From Methylophaga sp. (GTDB taxonomy: Bacteria; Pseudomonadota; Gammaproteobacteria; Nitrosococcales; Methylophagaceae): DNA of 64,000 bases. The DNA lies in assembly GCF_009711715.1 (NCBI RefSeq), contig NZ_VENF01000001.1, positions 186,001-250,000 on the forward strand. Reading direction: 5' to 3'. The number at the start of each line of letters is the position of its first letter. Position 1 is the first letter of the stretch. Shown piece after piece: positions 28,386 to 38,674 of the stretch. The translations under genes were made by a program, and so were the position numbers. The notes under the pieces are model-generated. The model ran no database searches, was not told the origin of the DNA, and saw only the letters and a program-made list of their open reading frames with translations.

Positions 28386-29425
28386 GCCTCGAGATCGTCC
28401 TCGACAGCATCGTTTTCAGCGGCTTTCACTTTTTTTTGAGGGAGCAGCAGTTCACGCACTTTCGCCTCAATTTCAGCTGCCATCTCCGGATTTTCTTTCA
28501 AGAAGGTGCGGACATTATCTTTGCCCTGGCCGATGCGATTACCGTTATAGCTGTACCAGGCACCGGATTTCTCGACGAGATTCGCCTGAACGCCCATATC
28601 AATCAGTTCGCCTTCGCGCGAAATACCCTGACCGTAGAGAATATCGAATTCAACCTGCTTGAACGGCGGCGCCACTTTATTTTTGACGACTTTAACACGG
28701 GTTTCATTACCCAGAATTTCATCTCCTTTCTTGATGGCGCCGATACGACGGATATCAAGACGAACAGAGGAGTAAAATTTAAGCGCGTTACCGCCGGTAG
28801 TGGTTTCGGGGTTACCGAACATAACACCAATTTTCATCCGGATCTGGTTGATGAAGATGACCAGCGTGTTAGAGCGTTTGATATTGGCGGTCAGTTTACG
28901 CAGTGCCTGTGACATCAGCCGTGCCTGCAGACCCATATGACTATCGCCCATTTCGCCTTCGATTTCCGCCTTCGGGGTTAAAGCGGCGACCGAGTCAACG
29001 ACGACAATATCTACTGCACCAGAGCGAACCAGCATGTCGGTGATTTCCAGCGCCTGTTCACCGGTGTCGGGCTGAGAGACCAGCAGGTCGTCAATATTGA
29101 CGCCCAGTTTTTCAGCGTAATCCGGGTCCAGTGCGTGCTCGGCATCAACGAAGGCCGCTGTGCCACCGAGTTTCTGCATCTCAGCAATTGCATGCAGCGT
29201 CAGTGTGGTCTTACCGGATGATTCAGGACCATAGATTTCGACAACACGACCACGCGGCAAGCCACCGATACCGAGGGCAATATCCAGGCCCAGGGAACCC
29301 GTTGAGACAGAAGCAACATCGCGGGCAGCGCCGGCGTCACCAAGGCGCATAACGGCCCCTTTACCGAATTGCTTTTCAATCTGTCCCAGCGCTGCGCCCA
29401 GCGCTTTCTTTCTGTTGTCATCCAT
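28382..29425 (-). CDS. recA: Recombinase RecA
   Basis: 347 residues. DNA strand exchange and LexA coprotease. Walker [11 protein letters not shown] (about residues 65-74), loop regions and the acidic C-terminus ([11 protein letters not shown]) are all visible. The upstream 113 bases up to the pncC gene hold its promoter; no canonical LexA box was seen there by eye. Confidence 0.98.
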   Translation of the reverse strand: MDDNRKKALGAALGQIEKQFGKGAVMRLGDAGAARDVASVSTGSLGLDIALGIGGLPRGRVVEIYGPESSGKTTLTLHAIAEMQKLGGTAAFVDAEHALDPDYAEKLGVNIDDLLVSQPDTGEQALEITDMLVRSGAVDIVVVDSVAALTPKAEIEGEMGDSHMGLQARLMSQALRKLTANIKRSNTLVIFINQIRMKIGVMFGNPETTTGGNALKFYSSVRLDIRRIGAIKKGDEILGNETRVKVVKNKVAPPFKQVEFDILYGQGISREGELIDMGVQANLVEKSGAWYSYNGNRIGQGKDNVRTFLKENPEMAAEIEAKVRELLLPQKKVKAAENDAVEDDLEA

Positions 29426-29538
29426 TTTGCGCCACCCCTGAGTTAATTAACTAAAACCCATGGATTATCCCATAGATATCACTCAGGCTCTAGAGGCTGG
29501 AAGGGCTTTTAACAGGTCAGAGAGAATTACTCAAAAAA

Positions 29539-30042
29539 TCAACTGTCTGCAGCCATTTTTATTAGCCCGGCCAGTGCTGCGAACACAGCCTGTCTGCGTA
29601 TTGATTCGCGATCACCGCTGAACTGGTAGCAGATGCTGTGGACGCCGCCGTCTCGGCTGCCCCAGCCAACCCAAACGGTGCCAACCGGCTTTTGCGCAGA
29701 ACCACCACCCGGTCCGGCAATGCCGGTAATGGCGATACTGAAATCGGCGCGTGAAAATTTCAACGCGCCGAAAGCCATTTCTTCAACCACCGGTAAGCTG
29801 ACTGCACCATTTTTTTCCAGCGTTGCCGCTTCCACACCCAGTTGGTCTTGTTTGGCTTCATTACTATAAGTGACAAAGCCGCGGTCAAACCAGACCGAGC
29901 TGCCGGCCAGATCAGTACAGCATTTCGCGACCCAGCCGCCAGTGCAGGATTCGGCAGTGGCCAGCATTTTGCCTTGCTGAATCAGGCATTCAGCGACTTG
30001 TTCAACCTGTTCATTGAGTGAAGCGTCAGAAATTTTTTTCAT
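29539..30042 (-). CDS. pncC: Nicotinamide-nucleotide amidohydrolase (PncC/CinA C-terminal type)
   Basis: 167 residues equivalent to the C-terminal amidase domain of CinA. Deamidates NMN to NaMN in NAD recycling. Core motifs: ATAESCTGGWVAKCCTDLAG (residues 28-47), YSNEAKQ and AITGIAGPGGGSAQKPVGTV. Upstream of recA and divergent from mutS with start codons only 10 bases apart. Confidence 0.93.
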   Translation of the reverse strand: MKKISDASLNEQVEQVAECLIQQGKMLATAESCTGGWVAKCCTDLAGSSVWFDRGFVTYSNEAKQDQLGVEAATLEKNGAVSLPVVEEMAFGALKFSRADFSIAITGIAGPGGGSAQKPVGTVWVGWGSRDGGVHSICYQFSGDRESIRRQAVFAALAGLIKMAADS

Positions 30043-30052
30043 GATATAAACT

Positions 30053-32623
30053 ATGCCGATGACTCAATCTCAAAATCATACACCGATGATGCAGCAGTAT
30101 CTGCGTATCAAGGCGGAACACCCTGATTATTTGTTGTTTTATCGCATGGGTGACTTTTACGAGCTGTTCTTCGACGATGCGCACAAAGCTGCAGAACTGC
30201 TTGATATTACCCTCACAGCCCGTGGTAACAGCAACGGTGCACCGATTCCGATGGCCGGTGTGCCGTACCATGCTGCAGACAGTTATCTTTCAAGGCTCAT
30301 CAAGCTGGGTGAGTCAGTGGCGATTTGCGAACAGGTCGGTGATCCTGCCAAGAGCAAGGGGCCGGTTGAAAGAAAAGTGGTCCGGGTTTTAACGCCGGGC
30401 ACACTGACTGAAGAAGCGCTGCTCGACAGCCGTAATGAGAATCTGCTGGTTGCGGTGAGCGAATACAAAGGCCGCTTTGGTCTGGCCTCGGCGGAAATAA
30501 GTAGTGGCCGCTTTATTGTCACGGAAATTGAATCGGCCACTGATTTACGCGCGGAGCTGGCACGATTACAACCGGCCGAACTGTTGATCTGTGATACCGA
30601 TGTCGCTGCCTACCCGCAGTTTGAAAAACGCCTGCGGCCTTTACCGGACTGGCATTTTGAACAAAAAGCTGCACGCAGGCGGCTTTGCGAGCATTTCAAG
30701 GTGTCGGACTTGAAAGGTTTTGGCTGTGATGATCTGGAACTGGCTGTCAGCGCCGCGGGGTGCCTGTTGAATTATGCCCAGCAGACGCATCGCACTGCCT
30801 TGCCGCATTTGCGTCAGATCATGGTGGAGTATGCCAGTGACAGTATCCGGCTGGATCCGCAGTCGCGACGTAATCTGGAACTGGAACAGAACCTGGCAGG
30901 CCGGCGAGAGAACACGCTGATTTCAGTGCTGGACAGAACCGCAAGCCCGATGGGCGCGCGTTTGTTGAGACGCTGGCTGATGCGGCCGATTCGTGATACC
31001 CGGATTTTGAAACAACGTCAGGAAGGCATTCAGCAGTTTATCGATCAGCAGAGTGCGGCAACATGCCATCAGCTGATGCGTCAGCTTGGTGATATTGAGC
31101 GGATTTTGTCCCGTGTTGCACTGCGTAGTGCCCGACCGCGGGATTTGATGCACTTGCGGCGGATGCTTGAGATGCTGCCGGAAATGCATGCCATGTTAAA
31201 ACCGATGACCAGTCTGCATCTGCGTCATCTGGATCGCACTTTGGGCCACTTCAGCGAGCTTAAGCAATTACTGCAGAATGCGATCCTGGATGAGCCGCCG
31301 GTATTAATCCGTGACGGCGGTGTGATCAGACCCGGTTATAACGACGAACTGGACCGGCTTCGCGATCTGCACCATAACGCCAGCGGTTTTCTCGATGTGG
31401 TGGAAAAGAAAGAACGCGAACGCACTGGTGTCAGTAGTCTCAAGGTCGGCTACAACCGAGTGCACGGCTACTATATTGAACTCAGCCGCGCTCATGATAT
31501 AGAAGTGCCGACGGAGTATGTGCGCCGGCAGACCCTGAAGAATGCAGAACGCTATATCACGCCGGAACTGAAAAGCTTTGAAGAGCAGGTTTTAAGCGCC
31601 AATGAAAAAGCGCTGGCGCTGGAAAAATCCCTTTATGAGGAATTGTTCGACAAGCTGGCCCCGGAATTACCAGCCCTGGAGCAATCTGCTGCTGCACTGG
31701 CTGAGCTGGATGTGCTGGCTAACCTGGCGGAACGCGCCGAAACCCTGGACTACGTGGCTCCCTCATTTACCGATGAAACAGGCATTGACATTGAGGCCGG
31801 ACGCCATCCGGTGGTAGAGACCAGTCAGTCTGTCCCATTCTGTGCCAATGATCTGAAGCTGACTGACAAGCAGCCCATGCTGATCATTACCGGTCCCAAT
31901 ATGGGGGGCAAGTCGACTTATATGCGCCAGACTGCACTGATTGTGCTGATGGCGCACATGGGTAGTTATGTACCGGCGAACAGGGCGCTTATTGGTCCGG
32001 TTGACCAGGTCTTTACCCGCATCGGGGCATCCGATGATCTGGCATCCGGACGTTCTACATTCATGGTGGAAATGAATGAAGCCGCCAATATTCTGAACAA
32101 TGCCAGTAAGCACAGTCTGGTGCTGATGGATGAGATTGGACGTGGTACCAGCACCTTTGATGGCCTTGCTTTAGCCTGGTCCTGCGCTGAAAAGCTGATT
32201 CGTGATATCGGTGCCTACACGCTGTTTGCGACCCACTATTTCGAAATGACGCAGTTGCCTGATTTGTTTGAACAGGCGCGCAATGTCCATCTCGATGCGA
32301 TTGAGCATGGCGATAAAATTGTGTTTCTGCATCAGCTGAAAGAGGGAGCCGCCAACCAGAGTTACGGCTTACAGGTAGCGCAACTGGCCGGGGTGCCGGG
32401 CGATGTGATCTCTGCAGCCAGAGTAAAACTGCAACAGCTGGAACAGCATCGCTACCAGGGCGAAGCGCGCAGGAATCTGCCACAGCCGGATTTGTTTACC
32501 AGCGATAGCGCGGAATCAGAACTGGAGAAACGCCTGCAGCAGATTGATCCTGATGATTTGAGCCCGAAGCAGGCGCTGGAATTAATCTATGAACTCAGGA
32601 AGCTGTCGAAAGCGGATTGCTGA
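30053..32623 (+). CDS. mutS: DNA mismatch repair protein MutS
   Basis: 856 residues, the usual length. The N-terminal mismatch-binding domain has [15 protein letters not shown] (the Phe-X-Glu of mismatch wedge insertion), and the ATPase has Walker [15 protein letters not shown] near residue 614, [15 protein letters not shown] and the ATHYFEMT switch. Start 30053 or 30059 both fit; neither has a clear ribosome site, and the pncC start is 10 bases away. Confidence 0.97.
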   Translation: MPMTQSQNHTPMMQQYLRIKAEHPDYLLFYRMGDFYELFFDDAHKAAELLDITLTARGNSNGAPIPMAGVPYHAADSYLSRLIKLGESVAICEQVGDPAKSKGPVERKVVRVLTPGTLTEEALLDSRNENLLVAVSEYKGRFGLASAEISSGRFIVTEIESATDLRAELARLQPAELLICDTDVAAYPQFEKRLRPLPDWHFEQKAARRRLCEHFKVSDLKGFGCDDLELAVSAAGCLLNYAQQTHRTALPHLRQIMVEYASDSIRLDPQSRRNLELEQNLAGRRENTLISVLDRTASPMGARLLRRWLMRPIRDTRILKQRQEGIQQFIDQQSAATCHQLMRQLGDIERILSRVALRSARPRDLMHLRRMLEMLPEMHAMLKPMTSLHLRHLDRTLGHFSELKQLLQNAILDEPPVLIRDGGVIRPGYNDELDRLRDLHHNASGFLDVVEKKERERTGVSSLKVGYNRVHGYYIELSRAHDIEVPTEYVRRQTLKNAERYITPELKSFEEQVLSANEKALALEKSLYEELFDKLAPELPALEQSAAALAELDVLANLAERAETLDYVAPSFTDETGIDIEAGRHPVVETSQSVPFCANDLKLTDKQPMLIITGPNMGGKSTYMRQTALIVLMAHMGSYVPANRALIGPVDQVFTRIGASDDLASGRSTFMVEMNEAANILNNASKHSLVLMDEIGRGTSTFDGLALAWSCAEKLIRDIGAYTLFATHYFEMTQLPDLFEQARNVHLDAIEHGDKIVFLHQLKEGAANQSYGLQVAQLAGVPGDVISAARVKLQQLEQHRYQGEARRNLPQPDLFTSDSAESELEKRLQQIDPDDLSPKQALELIYELRKLSKADC

Positions 32624-32642
32624 TGGTGTGGTTCAGCACCGT

Positions 32643-32674
32643 CCGCAGGTGACCCTAATCAGCGTCATCTGCGG
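32643..32674. terminator. Hairpin between convergent mutS and ycgL
   Basis: An 11-bp stem with one G.U pair (CCGCAGGTGAC at 32643-32653 with GTCATCTGCGG at 32664-32674) and a 10-base loop. There is no T-tract on either side, so it may be a weak or factor-aided terminator. Confidence 0.5.
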
Positions 32675-32686
32675 ATATCGCTGTCC

Positions 32687-32968
32687 TCAGTGCAAGTGTT
32701 GCTTTTTGGCATTCATAAATTCGCCCAGTTTTTCGGGGCGGGGTGGCATCTGCACATGAAAACCCTGGGTTTCCAGGTTGTTAATGACCGTCGATACATC
32801 TTCCCGCGCCAGGGGGCGCTCCGGACTTAACTCCAGTTCCATCACAAAAAGCGGCTCTTTACCCATCGAATCGTAGAGCGATTGCGGTATGTCAGAAAAA
32901 TCGTCTTTTTTGGCAATGTAAAGATACAGCTCGTCTTTCTTGGTACTTTTATAGATATAGGTTTTCAT
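32687..32968 (-). CDS. YcgL-domain protein
   Basis: 93 residues. Matches the YcgL family: KTYIYKSTKKDELYLYIAK at the start and FVMELELSPERPLAREDV in the middle. The role is not established. It follows the VOC gene by 21 bases on the minus strand, so they probably form one operon. Confidence 0.88.
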   Translation of the reverse strand: MKTYIYKSTKKDELYLYIAKKDDFSDIPQSLYDSMGKEPLFVMELELSPERPLAREDVSTVINNLETQGFHVQMPPRPEKLGEFMNAKKQHLH

Positions 32969-32989
32969 CTTGCTTGATGTACTAAATAA

Positions 32990-33382
32990 TCAGGAAATCG
33001 GCGGATGGTAAATGATTTGCACCACGGTGCCGGCCGGGTCAAAACAATAGAAACTGCGGGCGCCATCACGGTGAGTACGCGGTGCATTTCGCATTTTAAC
33101 GCCTTTTGACTGCAGATACTCAAACCAAAGGTCGACTTCATCCATAGTCGGGATAATAAAACCGATATGATCCAGTTTCTGCTGTTCCTGTGGTGCTGGC
33201 GTTACTTCAGCCCGGTGCAATGCCAGGTTGTCATTGCCCGAAGTCAGGTAGACATTGTCTTCATCCGGTCGCCACTCGACTTTCATGCCCAGGTAATCCA
33301 CATAAAACTGCTCACAGGCAGGGAGATCTGTCACAAACAGGGCAATATGACGCATGCCACCGGTTTTGCCGGGTCGTTCCAT
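32990..33382 (-). CDS. VOC-family (glyoxalase-like) protein
   Basis: 130 residues with two vicinal-oxygen-chelate modules. Metal ligands are probably H12 (MRHIALFV), the His of KLDHIGFII and a Glu or other residue elsewhere; FYCFDPAGTVVQIIY closes the second module. Enzyme activity and substrate are unknown. I start at ATG 33382, preceded by GGAGAAG, overlapping the DUF885 stop (TAATG). The upstream 10 residues in frame are not needed. Confidence 0.85.
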   Translation of the reverse strand: MERPGKTGGMRHIALFVTDLPACEQFYVDYLGMKVEWRPDEDNVYLTSGNDNLALHRAEVTPAPQEQQKLDHIGFIIPTMDEVDLWFEYLQSKGVKMRNAPRTHRDGARSFYCFDPAGTVVQIIYHPPIS

Positions 33383-35022
33383 TACGCTTCTCCAAATACT
33401 TGCTGACAGCATTGCTGCCAGATTTCTGAACCAAATTGGTGTTCAATGACCAGCGGCAGGGCAACGGAACCGCAATGCAGTAATTTGTCATGAAAGACTT
33501 TCAGTTCCTCGCCATCAGCAGGTTTGACGATATTACGCAACGCGTTAATGAGCGCCCAGCCCACGGCATAGCTCATCGGCACGGTCGGTGCCTGACTGTA
33601 CCAGTTACATTCACCAATGGCCTGGGCTTTGCTGAAACCGAGTTTGTCGACCATTTCCTCAGCGGCCTGCTCCAGGCTCCACTCGCCGGTATGCAGATTG
33701 ACATCAATGATAATCCGCAGGGCCCGCCAGAGCCGGTCTCTGAGCATGACGATCTTCTGGCCGCGGTAGCGGTCAAATCCCTGTTCCAGCATCATTTGCT
33801 CGCAGTACAGTGCCCAGCCTTCGTAGAGCGTCGCGCAGGGGAAAAGCCTTCGCAGCAAACCAGACCCCTGGTCAGACTGATTAGCGGTTACGAACTGCAG
33901 GTGATGACCCGGCCAGGCCTCATGCACACTGGTCTGAGCGATGGCCGCAAAATTATGCTCCCTGAGTTCAGCATCACGACTGACCGGTGTCACGTAATAG
34001 AATGCACTCTGGCTGAGGTCGGCAATGCTGGGCTCGAGATAGGCCGCAAAGGGAATCTGATGACGTAAAAAGACCGGCGTGTCGACGACATTTAGGTGTT
34101 GCCTGCCGGGGAGGGTAACCAGAGCATGTTGTTTTAAAAACTCCCTGGCGGCCTGCATTTCCTGTTGGTAGCTTTCAAGCAGCTGGCTCGATGTTGGATG
34201 ATATTCACGCACCTGTTCCAGTGTCAGGCCGGAATCAGTCTCCGCCTTAAGCAATTCAGCGCGGGTTTGTTCAAACAGCTTTTCACCGAACTGCCTGAGA
34301 CGGAGGGCACTGACCGGGAGAAAATGGCGGTAATGCAGCAGGCGTTCAAAATGCTCACGGCCACATGCAAAATCACCCTGCACACGACCATTAAGGCGAG
34401 TAAGTGAGTGATGCAGATCTTCCATCGCTTTGCCGGCTTCCTGCAGCGCGGTATCAATAGCTTCATGCTGTAACAGGGCTTTCTGTACGCGGGGGTGATC
34501 AGAGAGTTCATGGCAGAACTGCACACCCGCCTCACATTCCTGCGTTGCCATTTGTAACCAGACCGGTGGAATAATTTCTGGCCGGAGATTGAGATAGGTT
34601 TTGGCTTCGCGGACACGGCCGGGAATTTTCTGCAGCCGCGACAGTAAGGCCTGACTGAAGCTTTCCAGCGGTCTGATTGTCAGTTGATGCAGGGCATCAA
34701 TGGGCAGAAAACGAGTCGGGTCGCGATAGCGCCAGTCATGTTCCATCATCATGTGATGTTCCAGCAGCGCCCAACCATGTAAAACACGGAAATTGAGCAG
34801 CCGGTCGGGATCCAGCGACGTGGCGTCAATTTCATCCAGTGCTGCCAGACATTTTTCATTGAGCACCAGTTGAATGCCCTGGCTGGCATCGTCGCAGGGT
34901 GTCAGTTCACCGGCATAGTCTTCAACACCGGCGTCCAGCGCTGTTTCCGGATTAAATCGACACCAACTGGCGAGATAGCTTTCCTGTATACGGTCAAATG
35001 TCTGACTGTTATCAGTCGACAT
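33382..35022 (-). CDS. DUF885-family hydrolase
   Basis: 546 residues. DUF885 proteins are predicted zinc metallohydrolases/carboxypeptidases. The HEAWPGHHLQF motif (HExxxGHH type) supplies the metal ligands, and a long helical scaffold surrounds it. No signal peptide, so cytoplasmic. Start chosen at ATG 35022 with GAG upstream; a longer start at 35040 lacks a ribosome site. Overlaps the OsmC gene by 11 bases and runs into the VOC gene, so it lies in a chain osmC-DUF885-VOC-ycgL. Confidence 0.85.
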   Translation of the reverse strand: MSTDNSQTFDRIQESYLASWCRFNPETALDAGVEDYAGELTPCDDASQGIQLVLNEKCLAALDEIDATSLDPDRLLNFRVLHGWALLEHHMMMEHDWRYRDPTRFLPIDALHQLTIRPLESFSQALLSRLQKIPGRVREAKTYLNLRPEIIPPVWLQMATQECEAGVQFCHELSDHPRVQKALLQHEAIDTALQEAGKAMEDLHHSLTRLNGRVQGDFACGREHFERLLHYRHFLPVSALRLRQFGEKLFEQTRAELLKAETDSGLTLEQVREYHPTSSQLLESYQQEMQAAREFLKQHALVTLPGRQHLNVVDTPVFLRHQIPFAAYLEPSIADLSQSAFYYVTPVSRDAELREHNFAAIAQTSVHEAWPGHHLQFVTANQSDQGSGLLRRLFPCATLYEGWALYCEQMMLEQGFDRYRGQKIVMLRDRLWRALRIIIDVNLHTGEWSLEQAAEEMVDKLGFSKAQAIGECNWYSQAPTVPMSYAVGWALINALRNIVKPADGEELKVFHDKLLHCGSVALPLVIEHQFGSEIWQQCCQQVFGEA

Positions 35023-35431
35023 CAATGATCTCGTAGTCATGGGTAATGGTGGCGGTTTTGGCCAGCATCAGGGTGGCTGAACAGTATTTCTCTGTAGACA
35101 TTTTAATAGCACGCTCCACAAAATTCGGTTTGACGTCTTTGCCGGTGATTTTGTAGTGAACATGAATGTTGGTATAAACCTTGGGGACTTCCTCACTGCG
35201 TTCACCATCGACTTCAACCACACAGTCTCTGACATCCTGACGTGATTTTTTCAGAATTTCCACCACATCAAACGCCGTGCACCCCCCCATGCCGAGCAGC
35301 AGCAGTTCCATCGGGCGCATGCCGGTGCCATGACCGCCGGCTTCTTCCGGACCGTCCATCACAACAGTGTGGCCGGTACCTGACTCGCCCAGAAACATGA
35401 CATCCTCAACCCATTTCACTCGTGCTTTCAT
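35012..35431 (-). CDS. OsmC/YhfA-family protein
   Basis: 139 residues. OsmC-like peroxiredoxin fold; the pattern MRPMELLLLGMGGCTAFDVVE and SATLMLAKTATI contain the two cysteines (GGCTAFD and YCSATLM) that in OsmC proteins reduce organic hydroperoxides. The pairing with a divergent crp copies E. coli yhfA-crp. ATG 35431 is preceded by GGGAAAC; a TTG at 35446 is less likely. Confidence 0.88.
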   Translation of the reverse strand: MKARVKWVEDVMFLGESGTGHTVVMDGPEEAGGHGTGMRPMELLLLGMGGCTAFDVVEILKKSRQDVRDCVVEVDGERSEEVPKVYTNIHVHYKITGKDVKPNFVERAIKMSTEKYCSATLMLAKTATITHDYEIIDVD

Positions 35432-35548
35432 TAAAATGTTTCCCAAAGTTGATAAATAACTTTAATTTTGCCATATTTGTGAAATCGAAAACGAATTATA
35501 ACCGTTTGCGGCTGTATACTTCTCCCGAGTTATTAATTGGAATATTGG
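35432..35548. promoter_or_regulatory. Divergent promoter region osmC/crp
   Basis: About 117 bases between the OsmC start and the crp start. A single Crp half-site-like TTGTGA occurs near 35475 and no full TGTGA-N6-TCACA palindrome was found, so autoregulation is possible but weakly supported. Confidence 0.4.
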
Positions 35549-36232
35549 ATGGAATATCACAAACACAAAGCACTCGAAGAAGGTCTGGCCGACTTCTTTC
35601 ACAGCTGCCACAGTAAATTTTATCCTGCAAAAAACATCATTATCCGCCCCGGTGACCCTGCGGATACCCTCTATTACATCCGTGAGGGCTCTGTCACCGT
35701 CTGCATGGAAAATGAAGAAGGAGAAGAACTGATTGTGGCTTATCTCAATCAGGGTGATTTCATCGGTGAAATCGGCTTCTTTTCCGAGGTCGGCGACAGA
35801 ATGGTGACCATTCGTGCCAAGACCGATGTCAGGACAGAAGAGATTTCTTATCAGCAGATTCGTAATCTTGCTGATACTCAACTCAGTAGTTGTTATGCCT
35901 TTTTGCTCTACACCCTGGGTGAGCAAATGGCCAAGCGATTACTATCCACAACCCGCAAAGCCACTGACCTGGCATTTCTTGATGTGGCCGGACGGGTCGA
36001 AGCTGCGCTGGCTGAACTGTCAGCTCAGCCAGATGCTATTCGTCATCCCCACGGTACACAGATCAAAGTCACGCGTCAGGAAATCAGCCGTATGGTCGGC
36101 TGTTCCCGCGAAATGGTCGGTCGCGTATTAAAAGAGCTGCAGGAAGGTAGCAAAGTGTGGGCCCACGGCAAAACCGTGATTGTCTATGATGAACTGCACC
36201 GCGGTACCACACCGGTCATCAAGAAGCTCTAA
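35549..36232 (+). CDS. crp: Crp/Fnr-family transcription regulator
   Basis: 227 residues, closest in look to Crp/Vfr. The cyclic-nucleotide domain has PGDPADTLYYIREGSVTV and LNQGDFIGEIGFFSE; the C-terminal helix-turn-helix has QEISRMVGCSREMVGRVLKEL, matching the E. coli DNA-contacting Arg/Glu/Arg, so a TGTGA-type half-site is expected. In the nucleotide pocket the Arg82 equivalent is kept, but Ser83 is replaced by Met (GDRMVTIRAKT). Start 35549 ATG chosen over TTG 35537. The gene is divergent to osmC. Confidence 0.9.
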   Translation: MEYHKHKALEEGLADFFHSCHSKFYPAKNIIIRPGDPADTLYYIREGSVTVCMENEEGEELIVAYLNQGDFIGEIGFFSEVGDRMVTIRAKTDVRTEEISYQQIRNLADTQLSSCYAFLLYTLGEQMAKRLLSTTRKATDLAFLDVAGRVEAALAELSAQPDAIRHPHGTQIKVTRQEISRMVGCSREMVGRVLKELQEGSKVWAHGKTVIVYDELHRGTTPVIKKL

Positions 36233-36246
36233 ATTTCAAAAGCGTA

Positions 36247-37047
36247 TTAGAAAAACAGCTTTTCGAGCTGTTGCCCCGGGTCGTCTGCGCGCATAAATGC
36301 TTCACCGACCAGGAAGCCATTCACATCGTTGTCTCGCATCAGCTTGACATCATCGGGCGTGTGAATGCCGCTTTCGGTCACTACAATATGACCTTCGGGG
36401 ATGCGCGGGAGTAAAGCGAGGGTAGTATCCAGTGAGGTTTCAAATGTCCGCAGATTGCGGTTATTGATACCAATCAGTGGCACATTCAATACCAGTGCGC
36501 GCTCCAGCTCATCCAGGTCATGTACTTCAACCAGTACGTCCATACCCAGTTGCAATGCAAGCTGGCTCAGATTTTCCAGCTGGTTGTCATTGAGCGCAGA
36601 AACGATCAGCAGAATACAGTCAGCGTTGATGGCGCGGGCTTCAAAGACCTGGTAGGGGTCGATAATGAAATCCTTGCGAATGACTGGCAGTGAACAGGCT
36701 TTGCGTGCCTGTTGCAAATACTCCTCATGGCCCTGGAAAAAGTCTCGATCGGTCAGTACCGACAGGCAGGTCGCACCATGACGTGCATAGCTTTCCGCAA
36801 TTTCAGCGGGCTTGAAATCTTCACGCAGCAGGCCTTTGCTGGGTGAGGCTTTCTTGATCTCAGCAATCACGCCTGGCTGACCATCTGCAATGTTGCGTGA
36901 CATCGCTTCAGTAAAGCCACGCGGTTCATCAGCATGCTCAGCCAGTTGCTGCATTATTGCCAGAGGAATCTTCTTGCCGCGTTCAGCAACTTCTTCCTGC
37001 TTGCGTTCAAGTATCTTGACCAGAATGTCGGGGGTATTTTCACTCAT
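36247..37047 (-). CDS. trpC: Indole-3-glycerol-phosphate synthase
   Basis: 266 residues, monofunctional (no TrpF fusion). Closes the indole ring: CdRP to indole-glycerol phosphate. Motifs: [15 protein letters not shown] near residue 53, [41 protein letters not shown] and SESGI-equivalent TESGIHT. Last gene of the operon, 9 bases after trpD. Confidence 0.96.
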   Translation of the reverse strand: MSENTPDILVKILERKQEEVAERGKKIPLAIMQQLAEHADEPRGFTEAMSRNIADGQPGVIAEIKKASPSKGLLREDFKPAEIAESYARHGATCLSVLTDRDFFQGHEEYLQQARKACSLPVIRKDFIIDPYQVFEARAINADCILLIVSALNDNQLENLSQLALQLGMDVLVEVHDLDELERALVLNVPLIGINNRNLRTFETSLDTTLALLPRIPEGHIVVTESGIHTPDDVKLMRDNDVNGFLVGEAFMRADDPGQQLEKLFF

Positions 37048-37056
37048 AATTATCTT

Positions 37057-38070
37057 CTAGCTTCTGCTGCTGACAATCAGCGCGTTCAGTTTCTGTGAGG
37101 CTGCACCAGAATCGATGGCTGCTGCGGCTAGCTCGACACCCTGTTCCAGGCTGTCGGTAATATCAGCGGCATAAATGGCCGCGCCGGCATTCAGTACAAC
37201 AATATCTCTGGCCGGGCCCGTTTCACCATTAAACACAGCCTTGATAATGTCCAGACTGTCATTGGCATTTTTGACTGACAGGCTTTTTACATCGCTGCGG
37301 CTCATGCCGAAGTCTTCCGGCTTGATAATGTAACTGTGGATTTCGTTATTTTTAAGTTCGGCCACATGGGTCTCAGCGCCAATGCTGATTTCATCGAGGC
37401 CATCTTCGGCATGCACAACCAGGACATGTTGACTGCCCAGCTTTTGCAATACTTCGGCCATGGGCACGACCCATTTCTTATCAAACACGCCCAGGACCTG
37501 ATGCGATGCCCGGGCAGGGTTGGTCAACGGGCCGAGCAGGTTGAACACAGTGCGCACGCCCATTTCGCGGCGAGGGCCAATGGCATGTTTCATGGCACCA
37601 TGATGCTTCTGTGCGAACATAAAACCGACGCCTACCGTTTCGATGCAATGCTTGACCTGTTCCGGTGTGAGCTCCAGGTTCACACCGGCCGCTTCCAGCA
37701 CATCGGCACTGCCGGAACTGCTGCTGATAGAGCGGTTACCGTGCTTGGCCACCCGGGCGCCGGCTGCTGCTACGACAAAGGCACTGGCGGTGGACACATT
37801 AAATGTGCTGGCTCCATCCCCACCGGTGCCACAGGTATCCACCACATGATCACCCTGAATATCGACAGGGGTGGCCAGCGAGCGCATGACCTCGGCTGCA
37901 GCCGCAATTTCAGTGACCGTCTCACCTTTCATACTCAGACCAATCAGGAATCCCCCGATCTGAGCCGGTGTCGCCTGACCTGTCATGATTTGATTCATCA
38001 CATCCCGCATTTGCTCTGCGCTCAGATCCTGACGCTGGGTGATGAGTTTTAAAGCGGCTTGAATATCCAT
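37057..38070 (-). CDS. trpD: Anthranilate phosphoribosyltransferase
   Basis: 337 residues. Transfers phosphoribosyl to anthranilate. PRPP-binding [15 protein letters not shown] (about residues 80-94), [19 protein letters not shown] and [20 protein letters not shown] are all family signatures. 11 bases from trpG. Confidence 0.96.
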   Translation of the reverse strand: MDIQAALKLITQRQDLSAEQMRDVMNQIMTGQATPAQIGGFLIGLSMKGETVTEIAAAAEVMRSLATPVDIQGDHVVDTCGTGGDGASTFNVSTASAFVVAAAGARVAKHGNRSISSSSGSADVLEAAGVNLELTPEQVKHCIETVGVGFMFAQKHHGAMKHAIGPRREMGVRTVFNLLGPLTNPARASHQVLGVFDKKWVVPMAEVLQKLGSQHVLVVHAEDGLDEISIGAETHVAELKNNEIHSYIIKPEDFGMSRSDVKSLSVKNANDSLDIIKAVFNGETGPARDIVVLNAGAAIYAADITDSLEQGVELAAAAIDSGAASQKLNALIVSSRS

Positions 38071-38081
38071 GCACTGATGTC

Positions 38082-38660
38082 CTATCGATCCAGGAAGTTT
38101 TTCAGTAGTTCGTGACCCTGTTCGGTCAGGATCGATTCGGGGTGGAACTGCACACCTTCAATGGGCAGGGTTTTGTGTTCGATACCCATGATTTCATCCA
38201 TTTCACCATCTTCAGTTTCAGTCCAGGCGGTGATATTGAAACAGTCCGGCAGCGTCTCTTTTTTAATGACCAGGGAGTGATAACGGGTCGCTTCCAGCGG
38301 ATTATTAAGGCCGCGGAACACACTGCTATTGTTGTGATAGACCTTGGATGTTTTACCATGCATGATTTCGCGGGCGTGAACCACGTCACCACCAAAAACC
38401 TGACCAATGGCCTGATGGCCGAGACAAACACCCAGTATAGGTTTTTTACCGGCAAAGTGCTTGATGACAGCCATTGAAATACCCGCCTCATTGGGTGTGC
38501 AGGGGCCCGGCGAGAGCACGATTTTATCCGGGTTCAGTGCCTCAATATCTTCAATGGTAATTTTGTCATTGCGGTGTACGACGACTTCCTGACCTAATTC
38601 AGCAAAGTACTGCACTAGGTTGTAGGTAAAAGAGTCGTAGTTATCGATCATTAACAGCAT
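38082..38660 (-). CDS. trpG: Anthranilate synthase glutamine amidotransferase subunit
   Basis: 192 residues. Class I glutamine amidotransferase with nucleophile C79 in [15 protein letters not shown] and the catalytic His/Glu in FHPESILT. It feeds ammonia to TrpE and possibly also to PabB. 14 bases from trpE. Confidence 0.95.
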   Translation of the reverse strand: MLLMIDNYDSFTYNLVQYFAELGQEVVVHRNDKITIEDIEALNPDKIVLSPGPCTPNEAGISMAVIKHFAGKKPILGVCLGHQAIGQVFGGDVVHAREIMHGKTSKVYHNNSSVFRGLNNPLEATRYHSLVIKKETLPDCFNITAWTETEDGEMDEIMGIEHKTLPIEGVQFHPESILTEQGHELLKNFLDR

Positions 38661-38674
38661 AAGTGTGTCCCGGC

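Noticed and set aside
37336..38052. 238-codon plus-strand frame inside trpD
   Set aside because: Antisense of an intact trpD; no ribosome site.
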